Source: Clostridiales bacterium (GTDB lineage: Bacteria > Bacillota > Clostridia > Lachnospirales > Lachnospiraceae). From it: a stretch of DNA of 18,305 bases. The notes under the pieces were generated by a model. The model ran no database searches and was not told the origin of the DNA. It saw nothing but the letters and a program-made list of their open reading frames with translations. Made by a program: the position numbers and the translations under genes. The first letter of the stretch is position 1; every line of letters starts with the position of its first letter. The stretch covers positions 1 to 18,305 of the forward strand of contig JAHABX010000038.1 in assembly GCA_018376135.1 (NCBI GenBank), given 5' to 3'. Below, one piece after another: positions 1-6,211 of the stretch.

Positions 1-15
1 TCGAGGGCTTAACCA
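1..15 (+). rRNA. 23S rRNA, 3' end only (partial)
   Basis: The first bases read TCGAGGGCTTAACCA, matching the conserved 3' terminus of Firmicutes 23S rRNA (the strand that closes helix 1 against the 5' GGTTAAG). Only the last 15 or so bases are in the window, so the call rests on a short match plus the context of an adjoining tRNA array. The exact mature end could be a base or two either way. Confidence 0.7.
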
Positions 16-118
16 GGATGGTTAGGCAGGATAGGAAGATGTCAGAGTAGAGTGTGGAAGAGAAGTATCTGCTGTATGCAGTTTTGAAGGCACATGCCTG
101 AAAGAAAAAGAGAAGTAA
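16..118 (+). other. 23S-tRNA spacer, no 5S gene
   Basis: About 100 bases between the 23S end and the first tRNA. It contains ATGCAGTTTTGAAGG, a string of the kind seen in Clostridia rRNA spacers, and a small hairpin (AGGC-ACAT-GCCT near 89-100). No 5S-like sequence is visible; at about 117 nt a 5S gene would not fit. The array is therefore probably processed from the rRNA primary transcript. Confidence 0.5.
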
Positions 119-190
119 TCCTCGATAGCTCAATGGTAGAGCACACGGCTGTTAACCGTGGTGTTGTAGGTTCGAGCCCTACTCGGGGAG
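119..190 (+). tRNA. tRNA-Asn (GTT)
   Basis: The cloverleaf folds fully: acceptor TCCTCGA/TCGGGGA, D-arm GCTC..GAGC, anticodon stem CACGG/CCGTG with loop CTGTTAA, T-arm GTAGG-TTCGAGC-CCTAC, discriminator G. Anticodon GTT is at 151-153. No CCA is encoded. It is the first gene of the array that follows the 23S gene. Confidence 0.97.
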
Positions 191-211
191 TTTTATAATA
201 TAAAAATATAA

Positions 212-283
212 GGCTCCATGGTCAAGCGGTTAAGACACCGCCCTTTCACGGCGGTAACAGGGGTTCAAATCCCCTTGGAGTCA
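212..283 (+). tRNA. tRNA-Glu (TTC)
   Basis: Acceptor GGCTCCA/TGGAGTC, anticodon stem CCGCC/GGCGG with loop CTTTCAC (anticodon TTC at 245-247), T-loop TTCAAAT, discriminator A. It lacks an encoded CCA. It lies 21 bases after tRNA-Asn. Confidence 0.97.
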
Positions 284-302
284 TTTGCCTTAGAGGGCAT
301 GT

Positions 303-375
303 GCCGATGTGGCTCAATTGGCAGAGCAGCTGATTTGTAATCAGCAGGTTATCGGTTCGAGTCCGATCATCGGCT
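303..375 (+). tRNA. tRNA-Thr (TGT)
   Basis: Acceptor GCCGATG/CATCGGC, anticodon stem GCTGA/TCAGC with loop TTTGTAA (anticodon TGT at 336-338), T-arm ATCGG-TTCGAGT-CCGAT, discriminator T. CCA is not encoded. Confidence 0.97.
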
Positions 376-379
376 TCTT

Positions 380-453
380 GGACCCATAGCTCAGTTGGTT
401 AGAGCTTCCGGCTCATAACCGGATGGTCCCGGGTTCGAGTCCCTGTGGGTCCA
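380..453 (+). tRNA. tRNA-Met (CAT), elongator type
   Basis: Acceptor GGACCCA/TGGGTCC with a paired 1-72 (G-C), so it is not the initiator; the anticodon stem TCCGG/CCGGA also lacks the initiator's GGG/CCC. The loop CTCATAA puts anticodon CAT at 414-416. A CAT anticodon could also be the lysidine-modified isoleucine tRNA, which sequence alone does not exclude. It starts only 4 bases after tRNA-Thr. Confidence 0.93.
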
Positions 454-471
454 TTCAACAAAAGAAAATCT

Positions 472-545
472 GGCCTGGTGGCTCAGCTGGTTAGAGCGCC
501 GCCCTGTCACGGCGGAGGTCGTGGGTTCGAACCCCATCCGGGTCG
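472..545 (+). tRNA. tRNA-Asp (GTC)
   Basis: Acceptor GGCCTGG/CCGGGTC includes two G-T pairs. Anticodon stem CCGCC/GGCGG, loop CTGTCAC, anticodon GTC at 506-508, T-arm GTGGG-TTCGAAC-CCCAT, discriminator G. Confidence 0.97.
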
Positions 546-569
546 TTGGATTTATATTTTTCATATTGT

Positions 570-642
570 GGGATCTTAGCTCAGCTGGGAGAGCATCTGC
601 CTTACAAGCAGAGGGTCATAGGTTCGAGCCCTATAGGTCCCA
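570..642 (+). tRNA. tRNA-Val (TAC)
   Basis: Acceptor GGGATCT/AGGTCCC with one wobble, anticodon stem TCTGC/GCAGA, loop CTTACAA, anticodon TAC at 603-605, T-arm ATAGG-TTCGAGC-CCTAT, discriminator A. Confidence 0.97.
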
Positions 643-664
643 TTTGCAGAGTGATCTGTAGAAT

Positions 665-750
665 GCCGGCGTGGCGGAACTGGCAGACGCACAGGACTTA
701 AAATCCTGCGGGACTTACCTCCCGTACCGGTTCGATTCCGGTCGCCGGCA
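665..750 (+). tRNA. tRNA-Leu (TAA)
   Basis: A class II tRNA with a long variable arm (86 nt). Acceptor GCCGGCG/CGCCGGC, anticodon stem CAGGA/TCCTG with loop CTTAAAA (anticodon TAA at 699-701), variable arm CGGGACTTACCTCCCG, T-loop TTCGATT, discriminator A. Confidence 0.97.
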
Positions 751-784
751 GTCTTCACGAAGTGTGTGAAGGAAAATTTCATAT

Positions 785-858
<74 letters not shown>

Positions 859-861
859 CTA

Positions 862-892
862 AACCACTTGCAGAGATGCAGGTGGTTTTTTT
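862..892 (+). terminator. Intrinsic terminator of the first tRNA array
   Basis: Stem AACCACTTGCA (862-872) pairs with TGCAGGTGGTT (877-887) with one wobble around a GAGA tetraloop, followed by a run of seven T (886-892). It presumably ends the rRNA/tRNA transcript. Confidence 0.93.
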
Positions 893-900
893 GCCTTCCC

Positions 901-929
901 TTGCTTTCTGATAAGCCATCCTGTATAAT
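901..929 (+). promoter_or_regulatory. Sigma-A promoter for the HAAS-protein/M20 pair
   Basis: TTGCTT (901-906) and a perfect TATAAT (924-929) are 17 bases apart, just after the array terminator and 24 bases before the HAAS start codon. The -35 box matches only partly. Confidence 0.6.
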
Positions 930-952
930 CAGCCTAAGAAAAGGAGATAAAA

Positions 953-1381
953 ATGGACAAAGAGACGTTTATCGACACACTGAGAAGAGCATTGTATGGA
1001 AAATTGGATGATCTGACGCTTGCGGAGCATATGCGTTATTATGAGAATTACATTTTACAGGAAATTTCTTCCGGAAGAAGTGAGCAGGATGTGTTGGAGG
1101 AGCTTGGAGATCCACGGCTGATCGCAAGGACGATTCTGGAGACCGCGTCTGCCAGAACTTCTTATACAGAATATACGGTTACAGATGAGCGGGCGGATAC
1201 GTCCGGACCCGATATTCATGTGCATCAGTATTCCGGCTGGAAGGGTACAGCGATCATGGTTGGGATATTTATTGCAGTTCTGTTGATCCTGATCCTGGTC
1301 TTTCAATTTGTAGTGGCGATCCTGCCGTTTGTGATCGTATTTGGAATTATTTTCTGGCTGGTGAAAAAGTTTTGGAATTAG
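953..1381 (+). CDS. HAAS/DUF1700-family membrane protein
   Basis: A 142-residue protein. The N-terminal 65 residues (from MDKETFIDTLRRAL through DVLEELGDPRLIARTIL) match the HAAS signalling domain of the DUF1700 family: a short alpha-helical cytoplasmic module typically fused to membrane segments and often encoded beside PadR regulators. Residues about 98-141 are two closely spaced hydrophobic helices ending in LVKKFWN, so the protein should be an integral membrane protein with a cytoplasmic N-terminus. The start has AAGGAG at 941-946, 6 bases upstream. No PadR partner is nearby; instead the 3' end overlaps the M20 hydrolase gene by 10 bases. The molecular role is unknown; the family assignment is from the helical pattern and ELGDP motif. 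Confidence 0.8.
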   Translation: MDKETFIDTLRRALYGKLDDLTLAEHMRYYENYILQEISSGRSEQDVLEELGDPRLIARTILETASARTSYTEYTVTDERADTSGPDIHVHQYSGWKGTAIMVGIFIAVLLILILVFQFVVAILPFVIVFGIIFWLVKKFWN

Positions 1382-2520
1382 ATGAGAAAATTTGGAATCA
1401 AATGCTGGAAGTCCGGCGGTATCTGCACCGTCATCCTGAGATCAGTATGCAGGAATATGGAACGGCTTCTTATATTGAGCGCATGCTAAGACCGTTGGGG
1501 CTTCGTGTGGAGATGGTACAGGGGATCGGAGTGATCGCGACTCTGCATCTGGATGATGAAGGTCCGGTGGTTGCGGTGCGTGCAGAGACGGATGCCCTTC
1601 CTGTACAGGAAGAGACAGGGCTTTCTTTTGCATCCGTGTGCCCGGGAGTAATGCATGCCTGCGGACATGATGCGATTGCAGCGACAGCGATAGGTCTGAT
1701 TCTGTATATCTTGAAATATCAGGAGGAATTTCATGGGACATACCGTTTCCTGTTTGAACCGGGAGAGGAGGTCGGACAGGGAGCAAAGCTCCTGATCGAT
1801 GCCGGAGCGTTGGAGAATCCGGTTCCGGATGCCATGCTGATCTTCCATTATGCCAATGAGCAGGAGGACGGTATGGAGATACAAAAGGGAGTATCCACCG
1901 CAGCAGTGGGAGGAGTGACCATTCGGGTCAAAGGAAGGTCATGCCATTTCAGTCAGCGGCAGAAAGGTGTGGATGCTGTTTTGGCGGCAGGGGAGGTATT
2001 GAGCCGGATCCGGCATATACAGGATACCTTTGACTGCGGAATGCCTTTTGTACTTGGATTCGGACTGATCAAGGGCGGCAGAAAAGCAAATATTATGGCG
2101 GATGAGGCGGAATTGCAGGGTTCGGTCAGGACCTTCTCAGATGAAAGCTTTCAGAGATTATATGAGTGTCTGGAGGCAGAGCTTCAGGAAGCTGCCGGGA
2201 AGACCGGGGCAGAGATCACGCTGGAGCTGAACCGGAGAATTCCTGCTTTTCAAAATGACAGCGGACTGGTAGAAAAGGGAATGCGCGCAGGACAGAGGAT
2301 TTATCAGGAGAAGGCGCTGCTGGGTGAAAATCCATTTTTGGTAGGGGACAACGCATCACTCTATCTTTCCCATGTCAGGGGAATGAGGATGGTATTTTTT
2401 GCCGGAAAAAAGAATGAAGAACATTTCCCGATCCACCATGGTCGTTTTGAACTGGATGAGGAAGGAATGAAAAAGCCGGTTCTTATGCTTGCGGAACTTT
2501 TGAGAGAAATACAGGTATAA
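1372..2520 (+). CDS. M20-family metallo-amidohydrolase/peptidase
   Basis: A 382-residue zinc-dependent amidohydrolase of the M20 (hippurate hydrolase/N-acyl-amino-acid deacylase) type, expected to be cytoplasmic. Visible motifs: LHRHPEISMQEYGT near residue 18, RAETDALP at 70, metal-site MHACGHD at 94-100, EPGEE at 129-133 supplying the catalytic acid, H159, and the C-terminal metal-ligand region FPIHHGRFE at 352. Length is near the family norm (about 390). The called start is TTG at 1372, overlapping the preceding gene by 10 bases, which suggests translational coupling; no strong SD is visible. An ATG at 1402 is a possible alternative but would trim the conserved N-terminal helix. Substrate cannot be told from sequence: acyl-amino acids, diaminopimelate derivatives and cysteine or auxin conjugates are all used in the family. 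Confidence 0.9.
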   Translation: MELDEKIWNQMLEVRRYLHRHPEISMQEYGTASYIERMLRPLGLRVEMVQGIGVIATLHLDDEGPVVAVRAETDALPVQEETGLSFASVCPGVMHACGHDAIAATAIGLILYILKYQEEFHGTYRFLFEPGEEVGQGAKLLIDAGALENPVPDAMLIFHYANEQEDGMEIQKGVSTAAVGGVTIRVKGRSCHFSQRQKGVDAVLAAGEVLSRIRHIQDTFDCGMPFVLGFGLIKGGRKANIMADEAELQGSVRTFSDESFQRLYECLEAELQEAAGKTGAEITLELNRRIPAFQNDSGLVEKGMRAGQRIYQEKALLGENPFLVGDNASLYLSHVRGMRMVFFAGKKNEEHFPIHHGRFELDEEGMKKPVLMLAELLREIQV

Positions 2521-2521
2521 T
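2516..2521 (+). promoter_or_regulatory. Possible -10 box for the Asn-rich small gene
   Basis: A perfect TATAAT overlaps the M20 stop codon, 59 bases upstream of the small ORF. No convincing -35 lies at the right distance, so this is a weak call; the small gene could also be read from the upstream promoter. Confidence 0.3.
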
Positions 2522-2546
2522 TTTTAAAGATAAATCTCATACTACC

Positions 2547-2570
2547 CCTGTAAACATTTATTACAGGAGG
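2547..2570 (+). promoter_or_regulatory. Hairpin occluding the Shine-Dalgarno of the small Asn-rich gene
   Basis: CCTGTAA (2547-2553) and TTACAGG (2561-2567) form a perfect 7-bp stem around a 7-base loop. The 3' arm contains the first half of the AGGAGG Shine-Dalgarno (2565-2570), so the folded leader would mask part of the ribosome-binding site. The start codon ATG follows at 2580. Regulation by folding is an inference. Confidence 0.5.
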
Positions 2571-2579
2571 TCATATATC

Positions 2580-2747
2580 ATGAGTTCAAACACAATGAAT
2601 ACCAGCAATGCAAATAATGCAGACAATGCGAATAACGCAAAGAATTCCGGTAACTACAGTTCCAAGAACAGCAGCTCCAAGAGCAAAAACTCTGCTTCCA
2701 GGAACTGTTCTACCAGAAGCGAGAATGCAGAAAACAAAAATTACTAA
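2580..2747 (+). CDS. Small Asn/Ser-rich protein, unknown function
   Basis: A 55-residue ORF that I do not recognise. It begins MSSNTMNTSNANNADNANNA and ends RSENAENKNY. Composition is extreme: roughly a third Asn, plus Ser, Ala and Lys, with hardly any hydrophobic residues and a single Cys, so it should be soluble and disordered; no signal peptide or membrane segment. Gene quality is good: AGGAGG at 2565-2570 at ideal distance, ATG start, TAA stop, and a strong terminator 10 bases after the stop. The first half carries an irregular NANNA-type repeat. Ideas that fit a small, hydrophilic, Asn-rich Firmicutes protein include a spore-associated or storage/scaffold peptide, but nothing in the sequence proves either. 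The leader hairpin suggests post-transcriptional control. Confidence 0.65.
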   Translation: MSSNTMNTSNANNADNANNAKNSGNYSSKNSSSKSKNSASRNCSTRSENAENKNY

Positions 2748-2756
2748 ATAGACGGA

Positions 2757-2795
2757 GACGGGATGCGGCCAAGGGCTGCATCCCGTCTTTGTTTG
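2757..2795 (+). terminator. Intrinsic terminator after the small Asn-rich gene
   Basis: A perfect 10-bp stem, GACGGGATGC (2757-2766) with GCATCCCGTC (2778-2787), around an 11-base loop, followed by TTTGTTTG. It isolates the small gene from the rhodanese gene. Confidence 0.88.
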
Positions 2796-2853
2796 TACAC
2801 CCAGGCTTCCCGGTGTGCATATACTAACTAATAAGGAAAGAAAGGGAAGCTTC

Positions 2854-3168
2854 ATGTCGGATCTTGAAACTATTTCTGCAAAGGAAATAGACCGGTACAT
2901 TTTTGATAAGGCATATCTTCTGGTAGATGTGAGGAATCCGGCGGATTACCGGAAAAAGCATATCAAGGGCGCAGTCTGTATTCCCCGTGCATATCTCCTG
3001 CAGAGAATCCGGGGGCTTGGACAGACCATACCGATCCTCTATTGTGACAGAGGCGGGCTGAGTATGCAGTGTGCAAGAGAACTGCAGGAGCATGGATATC
3101 GTGCCATTTCTGTGGTCGGAGGAATCCAGTCTTACAGAGGAAGGTACGTAGAGGATGGATCCGGATGA
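2854..3168 (+). CDS. Rhodanese-like domain protein (single domain)
   Basis: A 104-residue cytoplasmic protein consisting of one rhodanese fold, as in GlpE/PspE-type sulfurtransferases. Visible signatures: the ISAKEIDRYI opening, LLVDVRNPADYRKKHIKGA (the DVR and H-I-x-GA motifs), and the active-site loop YCDRGGLS with the persulfide-carrying Cys intact, followed by GGIQSYRG. These proteins relay sulfane sulfur from donors to acceptors such as thiols, cyanide or thioredoxin. ATG 2854 is chosen because AAAGGGAAG lies at the right distance; an in-frame GTG at 2815 would add 13 residues overlapping the region just after the terminator. The gene stands alone between a terminator and the rlmL promoter; its own promoter is not clear. 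Confidence 0.88.
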   Translation: MSDLETISAKEIDRYIFDKAYLLVDVRNPADYRKKHIKGAVCIPRAYLLQRIRGLGQTIPILYCDRGGLSMQCARELQEHGYRAISVVGGIQSYRGRYVEDGSG

Positions 3169-3176
3169 GAAAGGAA

Positions 3177-3205
3177 TTGACAGGAACTGTCCGGACAGAT
3201 AAGAT
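3177..3205 (+). promoter_or_regulatory. Sigma-A promoter for the rlmL-rdgB-yfcE operon
   Basis: A perfect TTGACA (3177-3182) and TAAGAT (3200-3205) with a 17-base spacer lie in the 74-base gap after the rhodanese gene. The predicted start near 3212 gives a leader of about 30 bases. Confidence 0.65.
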
Positions 3206-3242
3206 AGAGAAGTAAATGGAGAAATACCAGAGAGGATCATGA

Positions 3243-4400
3243 ATGAGTAAGATAGAACTTGTCGCTCCCTGCCATTTTGGTCTGGAAGCTGTACTGAAGA
3301 AAGAAATATTGGATCTGGGATATGAGATTGTCCAGGTCGAGGATGGAAGGATCACATTTTGCGGAGATCAGGATGCACTTTGCAGAGCAAATATTTTTCT
3401 GCGCACTGCGGAGCGGATCCTTCTGAAGGTCGGAAAAGTAAGAGCAGTCACCTTTGACGAGCTTTTTGAAAAGATAAAGGCGCTTCCGTGGGAGGAGTAT
3501 ATCCCGGCAGACGGTAAGTTCTGGGTTGCAAAGGCATCCTCTGTAAAGAGTAAGCTTTTCAGCCCGTCGGATATTCAGTCCATTGTAAAGAAAGCGATCG
3601 TGGAGCGGCTGAAGACAGTGTATCATGTGGAATGGTTCCCCGAGACGGGGGCTGAGTATCCCATCCGTATTTCTTTTATGAAGGATGAGGCGGTGGTCTG
3701 TCTGGATACGACAGGCCTGTCTCTACATAAGAGGGGATACCGTACCATGGTCAGTAAGGCGCCGATCAAGGAGACCCTGGCGGCAGCACTGATCCTTTTG
3801 ACTCCCTGGAAAAAGGACCGTATCCTTGTGGATCCGTTCTGCGGCAGCGGAACCTTTCCGATTGAGGCGGCAATGATCGCGGCAAATATAGCGCCGGGAA
3901 TGAACCGGTCCTTCACGGCGGAAAAGTGGACGAACATCGTAGGACGGAAATACTGGTATCAGGCGATCGATGAAGCAAATGATCTGGTAGATGATCAGAT
4001 CGAGACGGATATCCAGGGTTATGATATTGATGGAGAGATCATCCGGGCAGCAAGGCAGAATGCACAGGCGGCAGGTGTGGATCATCTGATCCATTTCCAG
4101 CAGCGCCCGGTCAGCGGACTGAGTCATCCGAAGAAATATGGCTTTGTAATCAGCAATCCTCCTTATGGGGAGCGTCTGGAGGAAAAGGCGGCTCTGCCGG
4201 AGCTTTATACGGAGATTGGAGAGCGGTTCCGCAGTCTGGACAGCTGGTCCATGTACCTGATCACCAGCTATGAGGATACGGAGAAATATATAGGAAGAAA
4301 AGCGGATAAGAACCGGAAGATATATAATGGAATGCTGAAGACCTACTATTATCAGTTCCAGGGACCGAAGCCTCCGAAGATGAACCGACAGGAGAGATAA
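3243..4400 (+). CDS. rlmL: RlmL/YpsC-type 23S rRNA guanine-N2 methyltransferase
   Basis: A 385-residue class I SAM-dependent RNA methyltransferase of the UPF0020 family, the same length as B. subtilis YpsC and corresponding to the RlmL half of E. coli RlmKL, which makes m2G2445 in 23S rRNA. Order: N-terminal ferredoxin-like region and THUMP RNA-binding domain (about 1-155), then the catalytic domain with SAM-binding motif DPFCGSGT at 197-204 and the amino-group methylation motif NPPYGER at 305-311. The RlmK (m7G2069) half is absent, as usual in Firmicutes. ATG 3243 follows AGAGG at 3231-3235; an ATG at 3239 is out of frame. It heads a compact operon and is followed after one base by rdgB. Substrate position is taken from the family; it was not tested here. 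Confidence 0.9.
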   Translation: MSKIELVAPCHFGLEAVLKKEILDLGYEIVQVEDGRITFCGDQDALCRANIFLRTAERILLKVGKVRAVTFDELFEKIKALPWEEYIPADGKFWVAKASSVKSKLFSPSDIQSIVKKAIVERLKTVYHVEWFPETGAEYPIRISFMKDEAVVCLDTTGLSLHKRGYRTMVSKAPIKETLAAALILLTPWKKDRILVDPFCGSGTFPIEAAMIAANIAPGMNRSFTAEKWTNIVGRKYWYQAIDEANDLVDDQIETDIQGYDIDGEIIRAARQNAQAAGVDHLIHFQQRPVSGLSHPKKYGFVISNPPYGERLEEKAALPELYTEIGERFRSLDSWSMYLITSYEDTEKYIGRKADKNRKIYNGMLKTYYYQFQGPKPPKMNRQER

Positions 4401-4401
4401 G

Positions 4402-5007
4402 ATGCAGATAAAGAAGATGATATTTGCCACAGGGAATGAAGGAAAGTTAAGGGAGATCCGGATGATACTGTGCGATCTGGGAGTGGAGATCCTTTCTCTG
4501 AAGGAAGCAGGGATTACGGCAGATGTGGAAGAGAATGGCAGTACCTTTGAGGAAAATGCGGTTATTAAGGCAAGAGAGATCATGAAGCTGACCAATGAGA
4601 TCGTACTTGCGGATGATTCCGGTCTGGAGGTCGATGCGCTGAATAAGGAGCCGGGCATTTATTCCGCCAGGTATATGGGACATGATACGTCTTATACGAT
4701 CAAGAACCGGAGCATCATCGACCGGCTGGAAGGAAAGGAAGGCGCAGAACGCAGTGCCAGATTTGTCTGTGCCATTGCGGCGGCATTTCCGGACGGAAGA
4801 GTGGTGACCACAAGGGCGACCATGGAAGGGCAGATCGGATATGAGGAGCGGGGAGAGAATGGATTTGGATATGACCCTATCTTTTATCTTCCGGAATACC
4901 AGTGCTATTCGGCAGAGCTTCCTCTGGAGGAGAAGAATAAGCTCAGCCACAGAGGAAAAGCGCTCCGTCTGATGAAAGAAGAATTGAAAAAGCTGCAGGA
5001 AGCATAG
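4402..5007 (+). CDS. rdgB: RdgB/HAM1-type XTP/dITP pyrophosphatase
   Basis: A 201-residue house-cleaning enzyme that hydrolyses dITP, ITP and XTP to monophosphate plus PPi, keeping deaminated purines out of nucleic acids. All family motifs are present: ATGNEGKLREI at 9-19 (phosphate binding), LADDSGLEVDAL at 69-80 with catalytic acids, PGIYSARY at 84, GENGFGYDPIF at 151-161 (base recognition) and NKLSHRGKAL at 179-188. Length is typical. ATG 4402 comes one base after the rlmL stop, with AGGAGA at 4390-4395 inside the end of rlmL. It abuts the phosphoesterase gene, the same rdgB-phosphoesterase neighbourhood as ysnA-ysnB in Bacillus. Confidence 0.95.
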   Translation: MQIKKMIFATGNEGKLREIRMILCDLGVEILSLKEAGITADVEENGSTFEENAVIKAREIMKLTNEIVLADDSGLEVDALNKEPGIYSARYMGHDTSYTIKNRSIIDRLEGKEGAERSARFVCAIAAAFPDGRVVTTRATMEGQIGYEERGENGFGYDPIFYLPEYQCYSAELPLEEKNKLSHRGKALRLMKEELKKLQEA

Positions 5008-5490
5008 ATGATGAAGATATTGATTGTCAGTGATACCCATGGGAGAGAGAAAAATCTGGAGACTGTTCTGGAAAAGACAGGACCCATTGACCGGCTGATC
5101 CATCTGGGGGATGTGGAGGACGGAGAGGAATATATCCGTACTCTGACGGAGGCACCCATTACGATGGTTGCAGGAAATAACGATTATTTTACCGATCTTC
5201 CCAATGAAGAGATCATTCAGCTGGGAAGGTACCGGGCACTGGTGACGCACGGTCATTACTATTATGTGAGCATTGAGAAGGAGCGTCTGCGGGAAGAGGC
5301 AAGAAGCAGAGGCGTGGATATCGTCATGTACGGACATACACACAGACCTTATCTGGAACAAAAGCCTGGGCTTACCGTACTGAATCCGGGAAGCCTTACT
5401 CTGCCCAGACAGGAGGGGCATAAGCCCAGTTATATGATTATGGAGATCGACGGAAAGGGTACTGCCCATTATACCATATGCTATCTGTAA
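5008..5490 (+). CDS. YfcE/MJ0936-family metallophosphoesterase
   Basis: A 160-residue cytoplasmic calcineurin-like phosphoesterase. The dinuclear metal site is complete: SDTHG (D9, H11), GD at 34-35, GNND at 56-59 (N57), THGH (H81, H83) and GHTH at 109-112. Family members hydrolyse phosphodiesters; the physiological substrate is unknown for most. The ATG directly follows the rdgB stop (TAGATGATG); AGGAAG at 4997-5002 serves it. A second ATG at 5011 is equally well placed for the SD, so residue 1 is uncertain. The end of the gene forms one arm of an 11-bp inverted repeat spanning the stop codon. Confidence 0.92.
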   Translation: MMKILIVSDTHGREKNLETVLEKTGPIDRLIHLGDVEDGEEYIRTLTEAPITMVAGNNDYFTDLPNEEIIQLGRYRALVTHGHYYYVSIEKERLREEARSRGVDIVMYGHTHRPYLEQKPGLTVLNPGSLTLPRQEGHKPSYMIMEIDGKGTAHYTICYL

Positions 5491-5498
5491 TGGGCAGT
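5461..5498 (+). terminator. Hairpin across the yfcE stop codon, terminator-like
   Basis: ACTGCCCATTA (5461-5471) and TAATGGGCAGT (5488-5498) are a perfect 11-bp inverted repeat with a 16-base loop; the TAA stop lies in the 3' arm. There is no U-tract directly after it (the nearest T-run is at 5515-5519), so it may be an RNA 3'-end stabiliser or a weak terminator. Confidence 0.45.
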
Positions 5499-5511
5499 GA
5501 GCCGGAACGAA

Positions 5512-5558
5512 AACTTTTTAAAAAAGTTGTTGACATTTTGGCGGCGGTCTTATATAAT
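5512..5558 (+). promoter_or_regulatory. Consensus sigma-A promoter with A/T-tract upstream, second tRNA array
   Basis: TTGACA (5530-5535) and TATAAT (5553-5558) are both perfect with an optimal 17-base spacer. Immediately upstream is the A/T palindrome AACTTTTT-A-AAAAAGTT (5512-5528), which resembles an UP element. Predicted start near 5565, about 25 bases before tRNA-Pro. This is the strongest promoter in the window, as expected for stable RNA. Confidence 0.9.
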
Positions 5559-5588
5559 ACAACATGTGTCCAACAGCGGATATGATGA

Positions 5589-5663
5589 CGGGGTGTGGCT
5601 CAGCTTGGCTAGAGCGCCTGGTTTGGGACCAGGAGGTCGCAGGTTCGAATCCTGTCACCCCGA
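5589..5663 (+). tRNA. tRNA-Pro (TGG)
   Basis: Acceptor CGGGGTG/CACCCCG, anticodon stem CCTGG/CCAGG, loop TTTGGGA with anticodon TGG at 5624-5626, T-arm GCAGG-TTCGAAT-CCTGT, discriminator A. First gene of the second array; CCA is not encoded. Confidence 0.97.
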
Positions 5664-5698
5664 TCTTTATGGGAATTCCGCTGGAACGAATTTTATAT

Positions 5699-5769
5699 GC
5701 GGGTGTAGTTCAATGGTAGAACACTAGCCTTCCAAGCTAGATACGTGGGTTCGATTCCCATCACCCGCT
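5699..5769 (+). tRNA. tRNA-Gly (TCC)
   Basis: Acceptor GCGGGTG/CACCCGC, anticodon stem CTAGC/GCTAG, loop CTTCCAA with anticodon TCC at 5731-5733, T-loop TTCGATT, discriminator T. 71 nt. Confidence 0.97.
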
Positions 5770-5789
5770 TTCCGAGCAGATCGGAATAT

Positions 5790-5863
<74 letters not shown>

Positions 5864-5876
5864 TTTATTTAAATAT

Positions 5877-5951
5877 GGTGGGTATAGCGCAGTTGGTTAG
5901 CGCGCCAGATTGTGGCTCTGGAGGCCTAGGGTTCGAATCCCTATATCCACC
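5877..5951 (+). tRNA. tRNA-His (GTG)
   Basis: Acceptor GTGGGTA/TATCCAC, with G at 5877 (position -1) opposite C73 at 5951, the identity element for histidyl-tRNA synthetase. Anticodon stem CCAGA/TCTGG, loop TTGTGGC, anticodon GTG at 5912-5914. Confidence 0.97.
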
Positions 5952-5966
5952 CTGAATCAAAGATAA

Positions 5967-6039
5967 TGGGCTATCGCCAAGCGGTAAGGCACAGGACTTT
6001 GACTCCTGCATTTCGCTGGTTCAAATCCAGCTAGCCCAG
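5967..6039 (+). tRNA. tRNA-Gln (TTG)
   Basis: Acceptor TGGGCTA/TAGCCCA, anticodon stem CAGGA/TCCTG, loop CTTTGAC with anticodon TTG at 5999-6001, T-arm GCTGG-TTCAAAT-CCAGC, discriminator G. Confidence 0.97.
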
Positions 6040-6074
6040 TTGGGTAATGAAATGCGTTATTCATTTTATGAGAT

Positions 6075-6147
6075 GGGATATTAGCTCAGTCGGTAGAGCA
6101 CTTGACTTTTAATCAAGTTGTCCGGGGTTCGAATCCCCGATGTCTCA
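6075..6147 (+). tRNA. tRNA-Lys (TTT)
   Basis: Acceptor GGGATAT/ATGTCTC with two wobbles, anticodon stem CTTGA/TCAAG, loop CTTTTAA with anticodon TTT at 6108-6110, T-arm CGGGG-TTCGAAT-CCCCG, discriminator A. Last gene of the second array. Confidence 0.96.
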
Positions 6148-6158
6148 TTAGAAGAGGG

Positions 6159-6190
6159 GAAGTATTGAGGGTTCAATACTTCTTTTTTTT
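6159..6190 (+). terminator. Intrinsic terminator of the second tRNA array
   Basis: A perfect 10-bp stem, GAAGTATTGA (6159-6168) with TCAATACTTC (6173-6182), around GGGT, followed by eight T. Only 21 bases separate it from the next start codon. Confidence 0.93.
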
Positions 6191-6211
6191 GCGTAAAATG
6201 GAGGTGGCATT

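Noticed and set aside
16..118. Search for a 5S rRNA in the 23S-tRNA spacer
   Set aside because: The spacer is shorter than a 5S gene and shows none of its conserved segments.
3723..5469. Long minus-strand ORFs opposite rlmL, rdgB and the phosphoesterase gene
   Set aside because: The sense frames have complete catalytic motifs; the antisense products are low-complexity and without SD or promoter.
5497..5727. Plus-strand ORF across the tRNA promoter, tRNA-Pro and tRNA-Gly
   Set aside because: It covers a consensus promoter and two tRNAs; such translated tRNA artefacts are common spurious calls.
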